In this document: in pieces, positions 22,661 to 34,780 of the stretch | Numbering within the stretch: position 1 is the stretch's first letter | Layout of the letters: every line of letters begins with the position of its first letter | NCBI GenBank assembly: GCA_918026815.1 | Contig: CAKJVC010000069.1 | Span: 124,001 to 188,000 of the forward strand | Source: Chalara sp. BL73 | Lineage: Eukaryota; Ascomycota; Leotiomycetes; Helotiales | Reading direction: 5' to 3' | DNA: 64,000 nucleotides | Translations under genes and position numbers: made by a program | The notes under the pieces: generated by a model | Databases searched by the model: none | Told to the model about the DNA's origin: nothing | Seen by the model: the letters and a program-made list of their open reading frames with translations, nothing else

Positions 22661-25644
22661 TTATGAAAAATCCTCCTCAGCTGCATCTCGCCCCTGATCC
22701 ACTGATACATAATCCACGCTTTGAACTAACTCCTTCGTTTCCCGTGCAATCTCAAAGGCAATCGGCGGTAGAGTCTGTGTCCACGACTTCCAAGCGCCTC
22801 GATCTTCCTCGGAGATGTTCTTGCCGATCTCGCCTGCCTCTAACAGCCGCTGCCTACATCTGGATAACTTGTCGAGAATCGGTCCTGCCGCCGTGCGTAA
22901 AGAGGAGTTACTGGTAAGCGACATGGCTGACTCAGTGGACGAAACGACTTTTCCTACAACGGTGGCAATGGAGGATATTTTCCCGGAGATGTCGGTGATG
23001 CCGGCATCGGACCGGATGAATGAGACGAGGGATTGGATGTTCTGGACTAGAATTGCGGTTTCGTCCTCGAGATAGATCTGCTCTGGTTAGGATATGACGG
23101 TCAAGAGAGACGGGTAGTTTTGTTTTTCAAGAGAGGAGAGAGGGGGGGGGGGGGGGGTTTAACAAAACACGTGACATACCTTTAGCTCCTCGACATCACT
23201 CTCCTGAGCCCTGATGCCAAAACCTACACCCATGGGCGCTGGCGGGAGCGTTTTGTTATTTCCATTGACCGAATTCAGACCATTCATTGGCGGGGGACCT
23301 CGGGAGAGCGATCGTTGTCGGCTCGCCCATGACTCCTTTCCTGCGCTTCTCGGTCTCATGTTGGTCGATTCCCTTGGAGAGTTGATAGGGCTGTACATGG
23401 AAGAATCGCCGCTGATCCGGCCATTTCGGAGACCTTGGAATGGCGGTGGAACGTTGTCTTGTTTGGTATCACGCACCGGAAAATAGCCGGTAGTGTCTAC
23501 CGGATCTAGATTTCCGTCATCGTCATCCTCCAGCTCGCCCGCAGGCGTGGGTCGAATCTTGACCGTGCGTACCAGCTCAACAACTGCGGTGGTCAAATGC
23601 GAAGCTGCTGCATCAAGCAATGATACCGGCGACAGGCCATTGGCAGCCGCAAAATTCTTTGATGCGGTAATCAGATTATTGGCGGTTGCGGAAACTCTCA
23701 ATTTCAACTTCTCCTGCTGAGTAGTCAATTCTCCATTGCTTGCCGAGTCGTGCATGTCCTGGGTGATCCGGCGCGTGGTCACGATTACAGACTTCATGAA
23801 CTCCGTGACCCGGGATGGTTCGTCTGCACGGGCGACACGTAACAGCTCGTCGATTGAAATTTGGAACTTGGTGATGCTGACATCCTTAACCATCCCGTTC
23901 GCTTCAGTAAAGCCACTGTCCTTGAAGTATTTCTGCGCCTCTGGCTGAATTGTCAACCCAATCGAGGTCGCGCGCAGACTACGCAACTGAGCTTTCGTCC
24001 TAGCGTAGCGATTCCTCCAGTCCCTGACCTCTTCTTCTAGCTTGTTGACAGTATTTAAGAGCTGTTCTTCTCGATCGTAAGAAGATCCACTTCGCTCTGA
24101 CAGCATCCGCATTTCACGCAAAAATTCTTGGGCTTCTCGCCGCACCTCGTCTGTTACTTCTTGTTGTTGTTGTAGCTCTGCACGCAGCTCCTCGTTCTCT
24201 CTTTCAAGATCCGAGTCAGATGGGCCTCGGGAACTTGCATTTGCAGTTGAAACACGCAACTCCTCCAACTGCGCCCGTAACTCTCGTTCCGAATTTGCCT
24301 GCGAGCTTCTTACCCGGTCCAGTTCGGATTGTAGAGACTCATTCAGGTTCTGTGCATCCGCAAGCTTGCTCTCCAAGCTCAGCCTGAGATCTGACCACTC
24401 TTTCTTCTCGGTGCTCGACGCCGTTGCGCGTGTCCTCTCTTCATCAAGAGCGGTAGCCAGAGCATCATCCTTGCGTTTGAGAGCATCCTCCATGGAATCG
24501 ATCTTTTCACGCAGTTCTGCAACTTGTGATTGGTAGTCATCCAAAAGCTTCTTGTCAGTCTGAATTTTATTAGCATCCATTCACATATCGAATTAGAAGA
24601 TATTACCTCTGAACTTCCATTGCTCTTCTTACTCTCCCTATTTCTGGCCACCGCGGCTTCCAAGCCAAACGCATCGCCATCCTCCTCGTTATCTTCCCCG
24701 CCGGTTTCGTCATCCTCAACCATGGTGCTCTTATTTGGAACCATCGTATTGCTCTGGAAAGTCTTCGGTGTCGGCCGTCCATAGTCATTAGGTGGTAGTC
24801 CTGGGGAAGGAGGGATACTCAGACTTCCATTGAGAGGTGGCCGGGGTCCACTCCTTGATTCGCTTCTCATCGAATACCCAGCAATTGAGCTTGCATCTGA
24901 AGGTCGACGCATACGACCAGGGCCATTGACTGGTGTGCCATTCCGACTCGGGGGGCCGCGGATAGAGGCCGGGCTCCCGATTCTGCTGATATCCCCTCCT
25001 GCAAATCGTGGAAACCTTCGCTCAAGTTCATAGAAGACGTCGGTGGCAAGGTCTCGAAATCGCGCAGGGGGCAAGGTCGAGAGCTTTTGACGAGCCTGAT
25101 TCCGTTTTGGATGAAAGGTATCTTTTGGAAGGAGATACGGTGGTGGTGCTCCATCTGGTGTGCTGCCATTTGGTGTTCTCCTGCCACTTTGTTGTCGGCG
25201 TAGTAACTCATCGAACACATCCGTGCTGAGCTCCTGGAATTGTACTGAGGATAGTCTGAGTAACTTGTCTCGTGCTCGATTCGGCCGGGGATTTCCTTTA
25301 TCGTCCCGCAGAGATGCTGCCAAGTATCTTTTTAGTGCGACGTAGTGTTCTGACAATGTCGCCTCGAACTGCTCGTCCTGCTTGCTCATCACACTCGACC
25401 GCGCTATCGATGCCGGAGGCGAAGGGCCGCCCGGACTGCCCCCTGACGACCCTCGGGGTGGAAATCCTCCGCCGTTCATCATCCCGTTTGAACCACTAGA
25501 TATCGGCGGTGAGGCAAGCTGCCCTCGATTATTCGGGTTAGGGGAATATGGCGAGTCGTTGTCAGGGCCTTGATATTTGGATATGCCGGACCACTCGCTG
25601 CCTACTGCTGAGATGGGAGATAGAGGGCCATTTCGACCATTCAT
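22661..25644 (-). CDS. spa2: Polarisome scaffold Spa2 (GIT/SHD domain)
   Basis: Spa2 organises the polarisome at hyphal tips and septa, binding formin and MAPK components. Three exons on the minus strand (24607-25644, 23180-24559, 22661-23077) join in phase 0 to 944 aa. Two Spa2-homology (GIT-SHD) repeats are visible near residues 105-145 and 175-215: RARDKLLRLSSVQFQELSTDVFDELL and NQARQKLSTLPPARFRDLATDVFYEL are each split here only by description. A long coiled coil follows (YQSQVAELREKIDSMEDAL to NKLEEEVRDWRNRYARTKAQ), then a conserved central helical region (SITKFQISIDELLRVARADE). The C-terminal domain after the last intron has ILVQNIQSLVSFIRSDAGI and KELVQSVDYVSVD. Intron 2 carries a 16-bp homopolymer. 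Confidence 0.88.
23142..23157. repeat. Poly-G (16 bp) homopolymer in a Spa2 intron
   Basis: Sixteen consecutive G on the plus strand, which is poly-C in the Spa2 transcript, about 23 nt downstream of the intron 2 donor. It is directly visible and a likely length-variable tract. Confidence 0.9.
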
Positions 25645-27072
25645 GGTGTATGATGCCGTCGTAGAAATGCGATGATGGCTGCTCGTCGCTCACTTGCGCT
25701 TTCCCTCGCTCACGACTAGAAGTTGGATATGATGGTATGATGGCAGCCTTCAAGGCAAACTCGTTGATGCTGAAAAGGTTTCGCCCAAAGCATCAATTGC
25801 GTGAGATGGTTCGAGAGTTGCTGAAACACGCAGTACGGCAAGGTTGCTGTGGCCAAGTCTGATCTGAACTCTTGAAATATCAGAGACCCCTTTCCCGATT
25901 GACGTGATACTCGCTATTCTGGTAAGGACCGTGGGACTGTGAGAACTGCACAGTTGAAAGACGTGAAGAGGGGGAGAAGGAGAAAGGGAAGGAGAATCAG
26001 AGGATATGAGCGTGAGAGTCAGATCTCGTCCCTTGCGTTTTCTCTCTCTCCTGAATTGACGGTAGCGCTAAAGCATCTAGGCACTTTTTGATCTTATCGG
26101 AGATGTGCCCCCCTGCGATGACCGACTATTGACGACGCGAGGCAAAGAAAACAAGAGCAAGCAACAAAGTCTTGGAAGGATAAAATTCTGAGTGGGATTT
26201 TGGTTCTAATGTCCATTAACATTACGGGAGCAATAATGAATTGTCCAAGCACGCAAATGCTGCCGGCACGGATTGAGTTAATTGAGAATCCTTATTTGGG
26301 ATCTGTATGCCTCAGGCCCCTAGCGAGGCTTCATTTGTTACTTGTGCCCACCCATCAGGAATCAGGGGTAAAAGGTTCGCGAAAAGGGCTAAATCTCATC
26401 CCCCCCTGTTCGGCAATCCCACATGGCATGAAGTTAATTTTGCACCACCTCATTTCACCACCAACATACAATAATAGATTGAAATGACGATGATTGCCGC
26501 CATTGTTCTAGATAGCTCGGGGGTGGTTCTTAATCTATTTCATGCCTGGGTATAAACCACCAACTACCTGATCCGCCTGAGACAACTTTTGCCCATATGT
26601 CTGGTGATATTGATATATATGATGTATCCCTAGGATGAGATCGATAAGCATGCGACATATCAGCTTTAAGAGTAGCCGTTCCAGTTTTCGTGAAAGTAGA
26701 AGGGTCCATAGCACATGGACTTGAAAAGTCCACAAGGTCGGTTCCTCCCCAAATGCTTGGAAAGCTTAGTGGCCGGTACCTGGCCGTTTCATAGGGTGTG
26801 GCCCCCCAAGCCGACCAAAAGTGTCACCAAGAGCTTGTAGCCCTCCCGTGGCCAATGTGACCCTGGCGTGGCATACTTAAATATCACTAGGATCATGGAG
26901 ATAAACCCCGTTCACGTTCATTATATCTCGTTCCCTTGTGTCTCCCGTGACCTATCATCTAACAGACCCATGCGCCATATTGATTTGGGTATCTGCCGTG
27001 CTTTTACCACCAACGCCAATTTCAAGTGTAAGTGTACATCTACATAGAGCAGTCTACTGATTCCATGACGCT
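25645..27072. other. Spa2 promoter and Ssu72 3' flank
   Basis: About 1.4 kb upstream of Spa2 and downstream of Ssu72, both on the minus strand. The left part (25,980-26,050) has GA- and CT-rich tracts typical of a fungal promoter or leader. Frames at 26,530-26,735 are short and unrecognised. Confidence 0.35.
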
Positions 27073-27907
27073 CTAGAACCATGCCAAGGTCCACAGAGCA
27101 GGAAGATTCGGCCAACGGTCTTGCCACTCGGCGATGATCTCCGGAACTCGCTCATCAAAGTCGGACCGGTGAGAAGAGCTGGCGTCGTCGAAAGCCGACG
27201 GATTGACTGCTCGATGCTCAGCCGCAACTTTGTTAAGAGAATCCGCCAGATCCAGAATTGCTCTTCCACCAACAAATGCCTCCTCGTGGTTATCCTTAAT
27301 GTCAACGTTGATAACATGAACCGGCCGGTTGAGTTGACCGCCTCGAGTGTGGAGATCATCAATGACCGCATCCCAACATCTCTCCTCGCAGGTAATCACG
27401 ATGTCTACAACTCCCCCTTCAACGCCCTCGCTTCCTTTGTCGTTGGTTTGTGTTACGCGTGGAGCCCCTATTTGCCAGTCTTGCCATCTCTCGGGTCCCC
27501 ACTTTACGTTACGATTGCGTCCCAGCATATTGAGTATTCCGTTCGCGCGGTAGAGACGTGGATCCTTGTCTTCCAACTCTTTGTACATGCTATCATAAGA
27601 TGTCTTGTTGAATTGATAAACATTAGGTTTGTCGATAGAGGGTCCGGGCAGACGGACAAGAGATCCAGTACCGAATGAAATAACAGGATAACCTGCCATG
27701 GCAAGACGAAGATGAGATTCCATGGATCTATGCAGAATTAGTTTCTTCATTGTCAACTATGTGCAGGGCAGCCAACCTATTTTGGTTGCTAGCGCATACA
27801 GTGCAAAACTTGAGTTTGAATCCACCTGGATCAACGCGCTCGCTGCCTAAAGCTAGGTGTTGATTTGCACCTCCATTCACGCCTGCTTGACCCTGAGGTT
27901 GTGCCAT
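27073..27907 (-). CDS. ssu72: RNA polymerase II CTD phosphatase Ssu72
   Basis: Ssu72 removes Ser5/Ser7 phosphate from the Pol II CTD and belongs to the cleavage and polyadenylation factor. Two exons (27777-27907 and 27073-27727) join in frame to 261 aa, and the 49-bp intron splits the catalytic Arg codon. The P-loop is [17 protein letters not shown] with the CX5R nucleophile Cys38 and Arg44. Further family blocks are [58 protein letters not shown] and [19 protein letters not shown]. The C-terminus is [13 protein letters not shown]. The protein is longer than the yeast one (206 aa) because of N- and C-terminal extensions. It is a functional partner of Cft1 at the right end of the window. Confidence 0.93.
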
Positions 27908-30243
27908 TGTGACTTGGTGGTCAGTAGTAAGTGCAACCAGCGCGGTTAAGTTAAGCTGAAGGATTTGAGAGCGATAGCTGGATGGTGGCTTTGTAACCCG
28001 AGTCTCAGACCCGCAGGTGCATCGATGAAAACGTTGCCTCCAATAACTGCTTGGAAGCAGAGCTAGAAAGGCGATAAGACCGAGTGTTAATTTGTTGCAA
28101 AAGCTAGGCCCACCAATTCAGCCAAGTTCCCGACCTTGGAGAAGTTAATGATGGTGGCCCCCTATGGCCAGCTGCTTGGACTCACCGATGTAAAGTGACT
28201 GGCGAACTGCTCGTGCAAGTGAGCTGTGATTATGGAGGATTCCTTGATCGAGAGCGTGCTCTTCGTAGACGACAATATTATCCGTCCTTGCTATCTTTGA
28301 CGTTAGCCGCATGCAAAAAGCCTGGTAAGCTTAGGCGTCGATGAAGAGCTGCGAAAGACCATAGAGCACCAGCAGGTGCGTGAAAACGCGGAGATCTCGT
28401 TCATGATAAACGGCCGCATGGGTCACCAACCGTTTGAATTCCCAGTGAATCGCGCTTTGAGTGGGGATGCCACGACCAATCCGTCACTCCTTATTGAATA
28501 GTTAGTTTTGGCTTATTCATGACCGATTCATTCATGCAATGATGGAAGAGCAAAGTTTTGAGGGTGTTCAGGAAAGTTGCGTAATAATATGGTGTCATCA
28601 TTTCTAGATAAGACAGCTCCAATATAACATATTCATCATGTGAAAGGGATATCAGCAGGTGTGTTGGTGCCGGGCAGCTCACGTACCGGTGCGGGTGGTG
28701 TAATGGTGATGGTTAGTTTAATGGTAGCAGGATGTTGCCGGTTGTGATGAAGCTTTCAAAGGAAAAGTAGACTGGGGTCCGGTGTGAGGATGCGGAGATG
28801 CGGCCGTCTGCGGGCGGTCCATCACGTAATCGGCAAAAGAAACAATTCGAAAGTTTCTTTTCACCGAAGCGTAGGTAGTTTGTTTGTACAGGGAGGGAGG
28901 TGATACTGTAGCACGAGCGATGCTCAGTTACTCTCTTGGAACCATCACATTACCAACCAAAATGGTGACACAGGACCACTTCGTTCGATCGTTCATATGC
29001 AACGCCCCAGGAAAAAAGGCCGATGGGAAGCTGATCTAGCTGAAGCTGTAGAGAGACAGTATGCCGGACCGGGCTCTGCGATCTGCTGATGTATTGATAT
29101 ATGTATTTTGTTGATTGACTGATTTGTGGCTAGATGTTGATGCCAAGCCTTGACTATTCAATATTTCTCTCGTTTAGACACACTACAGTGCAACCTGCAA
29201 TATATGGACTAACGTACTACCCACTCTTGTCCCACGAGTCGGCCCTGATTGGCTCCATGATAATCAAGGTACCAGTCAGTCAACTAAGGGCATGTTTCAA
29301 GTTAAAGCTAACCTGCATTTCTATTTTAAGATCAAAGAATGAAAGGCAATGTAAGCAACACATAGCACGAACTGCTTTTCTGGCTCGGTCTGGTTGAACC
29401 GTCACATCTCGTCGCAACAGGTCCCGGTCTCACACTCTCCTTCTTGTTATCTCATCATCTACTTAATCACGTGTAATTTAATCGATGCCCTTGGTCTTCC
29501 TGCTCCGCCGCCGTTACGCAGTTCCTATAGCTGGGTGCCGCCGCCAACACCCCTCCGAACCGACCATTCAATACTTCGATATCCCACCTTGCGGGGTCCT
29601 TCCTGGCTCCCTGTCGCCATCTGAGCTGAAGGCGTTTGCGGTGTCTCGGCGCTTCGCCAGGCCAGTAACCACTCACCTCCAAGTTCAATTCAACCTCAAG
29701 AGAAAAGTCGAGTTGTGTGTCTGAGCGCAAATCCTCTTTTCTCAGCTCCGACTGCCCGTTTAGTGTGTCAACGATCTACAACTTCACCTCCACAAAAGAA
29801 CACTGCAGCTTGTCATTGGGTGCCTATCAAACACTCAACTGTGGGGTCTCAAAGCATCTCTTTTCCCACGAACGCCTTGCTCGTGCTTCTGAGATCTGAT
29901 CTTCTTCCAGCGTCTGTTTCTAGGAATCCCATCTCATCCCACCGAAAGTGCGACCGCCTCACAATATCAAGGCGTCTGCCGCGTCAACTCACCCAACACC
30001 CACCGCCAACACTATCCCTTGACGTTGCGATCTCCGCAAGGAATACAGTCTGTCCGCGTTCTGGATTACCTGGGTGTTGGTAACCTCATCACCATCTGCG
30101 ATTGCGCATAATTCGGTGTACCCATTGCGCGCGACGAAAAGACTTGCTGGACAAGCAGTGACCAGCTCTGAGGCCTCGAGAGTGAGTTCTTCCACCCCGG
30201 ATACTGTCCGCCGATAGACGGTCTCAAATCGCCAACTCTCGGC
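27908..30243. other. Divergent intergenic region, Ssu72 / SH3 protein
   Basis: 2.3 kb between divergent genes. The last 800 bp are CT-rich and probably include a long leader for the SH3-protein gene with several upstream ATGs. I see no RNA gene or transposon. Confidence 0.35.
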
Positions 30244-31929
30244 ATGGCCGCGGTCATGTCTCCAACCAGCTCGGAGGCGGCCCCTTCATCACCCATATCC
30301 TCACCTTCATCTAATCCTAATCACCCTCCATTACCGCCATTAATCACCTCCCCACCAGTCCGAAGATCGAATCTGAACCGACCGCCGTCACACGCCTCCA
30401 AGAACAGACTCTCCCAATACTCAAACTACTCTATACCATCAAGGTCGCGTCCCCCATCCCACATGTTCCCCATATTCCATTCGAGCCTGTCGTATACATT
30501 AGTTCGCGATTTTGCATACCCTTCATCGCAACCTATGCATTATGGTCCGCCCCCCGAGTCATCTCGGCCACAATCAGGTCTTTCTACGCCGATCAGCGAG
30601 TCTTACAAACGACTGTCGGATCCTCCAACATCATGGGACAGTAGAGCATATGCCAGCTGGGGACCAAGCTCGTGGGGAGGGGAGCAGCTTCCGCAAGCAC
30701 AGTTTGCTGATGGCCCACCTTGGAGCGAGGACGAGGATTTGCAGAGTCCCATCGTACAATCTTCCAGACACAAAAAGCATAAGTCCGCCGGAGCAAAGAT
30801 AGGTAGCGGGGAAGGGCGTGGCCGTGGACGTGCAAGAGCGGAAGGGGAGCGCACCACAAGCATGCTGAATCAGGAGAACTACGAGCATGATCGAGGTTAT
30901 TACGTGGGCACTGGAGGCGACGGAAGCGAGCGCTACTATGTTGCAGAGGGCGGGGCTGAGGCGGATGGCCCAGGAGGTCAATTTGTTACATATCCTCCTG
31001 AGCACGCTCGACACTCCATGACGTTAGCACCTTACAATGTCCCAGGACGGCGAGATTCGCACTTCGCAACAACACTGCCTAGCCGATCATATACAGATGA
31101 CAACGGTCAAGATTACACAGGGTCTGACGCCTCTAGTTCTGCCTCCTCACCCGCGCTGACTCGAAACGATGAATCCCGTTACTCCCGGGATTATCAGTTT
31201 ACGATCGCATCTCCAGATGAGGAAATGCATGGCAAAGCTGTCGCCCTTTTTGACTTCCAATCGGAGAATGAAAACGAGCTTCCCCTCGTTGAAGGTCAGA
31301 TTATTTGGGTCTCATATCGTCATGGCCAGGTAGAGGGATGGCTAGTAGCGGAAGATCCAAAAACCCAAGAGAGTGGCCTAGTGCCAGAGGCATATGTGCG
31401 ATTACTACGAGATATCCAAGGTGGCTTGAACAGTCTCACAGGCCAAACGAACGACCAGCTTATGAGCCCGGTGGGTGATTCGGGAACGCCGACGCAAGCA
31501 GAACATAGCCAGTCTTTCGGACACACCCCGACTCCAAGCAACGGTAGCAATGGGTACCAACAACCGGTTGTCTCGACATTTTCGACGTCATCAAAAGATT
31601 TGCACCCTTACCCGCAGCATCTCTTAGGTACCCAGGCTGGGCAAGCGCCGCCTCAAGTCATCCACTATCACGGCCAACGAGGCGGGAGCCAGGCAAACAC
31701 GCCCACCCTCTCAAATTCACAAGGATCCCAAGACCGGACAAGCAGCCAAGACTCGCGAAGTATGGAGAAAGAGGATAGTCTGAACACAACGCCGATTGCA
31801 GAAACACTTCCTGGCGCTAAGCTGGAGACCTCGACTGTCACACGGGACCTCGAAAGTCCTATCAGCCCCGAAAGTGATTCGACCGACGTACCTCTGGAGA
31901 ACACCGCAAAGAAGAACCATCATTCATAG
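30244..31929 (+). CDS. SH3-domain protein, Nbp2/Skb5-like
   Basis: A single exon of 561 aa begins at the ATG at 30244; a second Met at 30256 is also possible. One SH3 domain lies at about residues 328-392: KAVALFDFQSENENELPLVE, GQIIWVSYRHGQVEGWLVAE and SGLVPEAYVRLL. The ALFDF...ENELPL...GLVPE pattern is closest to yeast Nbp2 and fission yeast Skb5, adaptors that link PP2C phosphatases and PAK kinases in MAPK control. The N-terminal half is Pro/Ser-rich with a conserved-looking aromatic block (HMFPIFHSSLSYTLVRDFAY, about residues 76-95). The C-terminal 170 residues are Ser/Thr/Gln-rich and likely disordered. Assignment to Nbp2 rests on the SH3 domain alone. Confidence 0.78.
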   Translation: MAAVMSPTSSEAAPSSPISSPSSNPNHPPLPPLITSPPVRRSNLNRPPSHASKNRLSQYSNYSIPSRSRPPSHMFPIFHSSLSYTLVRDFAYPSSQPMHYGPPPESSRPQSGLSTPISESYKRLSDPPTSWDSRAYASWGPSSWGGEQLPQAQFADGPPWSEDEDLQSPIVQSSRHKKHKSAGAKIGSGEGRGRGRARAEGERTTSMLNQENYEHDRGYYVGTGGDGSERYYVAEGGAEADGPGGQFVTYPPEHARHSMTLAPYNVPGRRDSHFATTLPSRSYTDDNGQDYTGSDASSSASSPALTRNDESRYSRDYQFTIASPDEEMHGKAVALFDFQSENENELPLVEGQIIWVSYRHGQVEGWLVAEDPKTQESGLVPEAYVRLLRDIQGGLNSLTGQTNDQLMSPVGDSGTPTQAEHSQSFGHTPTPSNGSNGYQQPVVSTFSTSSKDLHPYPQHLLGTQAGQAPPQVIHYHGQRGGSQANTPTLSNSQGSQDRTSSQDSRSMEKEDSLNTTPIAETLPGAKLETSTVTRDLESPISPESDSTDVPLENTAKKNHHS

Positions 31930-34282
31930 CCACGATGAATTATTGGTAGATTGTGTCAACGTCTCGAGGCTCCGAGAGCATTTAAAAATGAGGCAGTTAC
32001 CCATGGTCAGCATTTTACATAGCATCGTTTCTCGCATTTTGTCAATACCCTTTTCGCTGATATCTTCTTCAACCTTTGTATTATGGGAATGAAAATTTGA
32101 GGAAGGGCATAGGTGTGGATGGTGCATATAAGGTTACGAACTTGATGAACTTTTGGGGAGTGTAAGAGCATGGGAAGATACGTTGGATGACTGCACGGTT
32201 ATTCATGAGACGACGGTATGAGGGATGCTAGAATGAGTAGTTGATAAATAGGAGAATCAAAACTCTCATCCAAGTAATCCTGAATCCTGCCAATCAATAG
32301 GAAAGGAGAGCTCTCCTCGAAGCTAAGCGAGTTCTTGGCAGGGGTGCTTTCTCATCTGTCATGAGTTCATCATCCTTCGATCTTTTGCGTGAACTTCCTC
32401 AGCGTGTCTATGATCGCGTATTTACCTTCAAAGTTCCCTTGAAAGCGCTTTATACCATTCTTTGCATCATCACCTCTAACAAACCTAGTCGCGTGACAGC
32501 GTTCATGTGAGAGAGACTTGGTCGAACGATGGGAAGACGCTTACAGCTAGCGCTGTGCTTCCCTTCGTGAGTGTAACAGCTTATCTCAGTGATGAGCTAA
32601 CACCAATTTACCATTTGGTCTCTTTTTGTATTTGCCTTCTCCCCATTTCTTTCGTTCCCGCCCGGACGAACATGAATCGAATTCGTGATCGATGAGGCAG
32701 ATGCTCGAAGTCGCAAATTCTGCAAGATTCCCGCGAACCTCTCACCTGACGTACCATCTTGTTTTGGCATCCGGGTATCAGCAATCCCCTTTGTTGCGCG
32801 GGTAGTTCATGCCCCCTTTGTTCGGGTGCCTTGAAGCTTATTTACCTCTCCTGGAGATCATGAGGCATTTTGAAGGTGTTGGGGGTGTTGAGGGGGTTGG
32901 CCATGGTCACGCACTTTCTCCTGGTAGACATTTAAAGTTTTATAGAGTCGTCGCAGAAAGGTTTTCGATGCGAGATTCTCAATAAGGTTCATGTGCGTGG
33001 AAAGGAATAGATGCAAATAGAAGAATGTTCGTGGGGGTATTCATGGGTACGTAGAGCTATACATCAAAAAAGCTTTGTCTTGAGCGCAACACCTGATCAA
33101 CAGCTGCAGAACTTTAACACTTTCGAGTCATGTTTGCTTTATAGCGGTGAAAACCATTCGGGCATTTGGAGACGGTTTTTTGGTATTTATGCCAATCGCA
33201 TTCACAGCTTGCTTTTGGTCGGTGGCAACAATCTGGGGACGCATTTGTACTAGCGCTGCACAGATTTGCCAGCAGCCTTATACGCCGTATCAAACAAGCC
33301 ATGCCTCTGCTCTTCTTCATCATGTTGAGGCTTGCGTCAAAGTAAGCTGATTCCAGCTGGCAGTAGTTTCGGCATTTCTGACACCAGGTATTATTTTTGA
33401 TCGCTGATACATTGGCACAAACTTAATCTACTAAGCTCAGGAACTTAGACTTTCTAGGCAGCAAAAAATGTTCGAGTGCACGGCACCATTGCTGAATGGG
33501 GTCCACCACCTGGAGATGTATTTTGTCACGAATGGAGAGATACTGGCCCACGTAAGATAGGAGTCTATCTGTTCATGCCACCATAAGATTACGTTGGCAT
33601 CGAGGCTGGGTTTCTCCAACCCTGAATGTGATTATTGCAACGCAACGGCGGGAGCTTACCAACCTGGAGCGATGAGCACATTGCTGCCGACTTACCAGAT
33701 ACCTTGATATATGACTTTTACAAATAGCGGAGGTGATATTGACCACCAGTTGGCGGAGATACATGTCGCTGGGATAACGAAAAATGATTAACCACAGCCA
33801 GTAACACAGTTATGGTACACGCTAGGGGTGGTTGATATATGCGTAACGAGAAGACAACATGATCGTTCGTCTTGGCCAGTCAGCGCGAAACGGGTAAGCA
33901 ACATGGCACAGAAGCATGGTCTGCATGCATGTTCTACCCAGAATCATAACCAGAGTTACAATTACCCCGCCGTTAGCAGCCAAGGCCACGGCCGACATCA
34001 TTGGACCAAATTGGCTCTGACTCGAGTTCACTTTAAACAATTGAGCTCGGGATTATGGTTTGGACATCAACTTTAGATAAAGACGTTCATAGATTGCACC
34101 AGTGGCTATAAAAGTCAGCCAAGAACAATAGCAAGTCGGCTTGTGATTCGGCTTCCGAAGTGCTGATATGATTGAACAATGAATGCCCGAATGCTGATCT
34201 TTCAGGCTGCCTTTCTCCTGCAGCTGACTGAGCCTTGGTTGGCTTAGCTTGGGTCCCATGGAGGGGGCTAAGGGTGCGATTC
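31930..34282. other. Gene-poor region left of the MITE
   Basis: About 2.35 kb without a recognisable gene. Short frames at 32.5, 33.0-33.3 and 33.8-34.1 kb overlap on opposite strands and match nothing. The first 200 bp are the SH3 gene 3' flank. Confidence 0.3.
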
Positions 34283-34283
34283 T

Positions 34284-34426
34284 TATCCCTTTAACCGTCG
34301 TTGCGGCGGGTATCTCTAAAATTTCGCTTGATAGGCCAATTAAAAGGATTACCGAGAGATTTTTGGTCTTTTAATTGGCATATAAAGGGAGGTTTTTGAG
34401 GTCCCGCCACAACGATTAGGGGGATA
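34284..34426. mobile_element. 143-bp foldback element (MITE-like) with TA flanks
   Basis: Two arms of about 60 bp are inverted copies of one another. The left arm runs from 34286 (TCCCTTTAACCGTCGTTGCG) and the right arm ends at 34424. Read in reverse complement, the right arm gives matching blocks for GGCGGG, a CT-and-A4 block and CCAATTAAAAG. The ends are T-TA-TCCC and GGGA-TA-A, so a TA dinucleotide sits at each side as in Tc1/mariner-type insertions. No coding capacity remains. Arms differ at several positions, so the copy is not recent. Confidence 0.65.
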
Positions 34427-34780
34427 ACTATACATTTGTTCAATTTGGAGGGTATTATAATATATAATATTGAGCTATTAAAATTATTTTTATGCATGTA
34501 TGCTTTCGTTATACAAATGTTATGTATACATTTACACAAAATAATATACACAAATTTTAAATTTAGTGACGTACAAAAATATACACCAATATTCTCAAAA
34601 TTACGCAGGTATTATATGTCTGATTTATACTATTAGTAGCTAGTGGAAGCTTGGCATACATGGGAACAAATATCAAGCTTTTTGAATATGATATATATTA
34701 TCATAAAATAGTGGATATTCATATAATATGCCTAACCCGAGCGGGGAACAGGGGGATTGCAGAACGTTCAACACTAGCCT
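34427..34780. repeat. Strongly AT-rich stretch next to the MITE
   Basis: About 350 bp are dominated by A and T, with many TATA/ATAT runs (for example around 34450-34480 and 34690-34720). No frame longer than about 65 codons and no recognisable protein occur. It may be RIP-altered repeat DNA or simply a low-GC spacer; composition is visible, origin is inferred. Confidence 0.4.

Noticed and set aside
24379..24559. Read-through of the Spa2 exon 1 frame past its donor
   Set aside because: Reading on through intron 1 leads into a different frame from the coiled coil; the spliced join is in phase and keeps the coiled coil.
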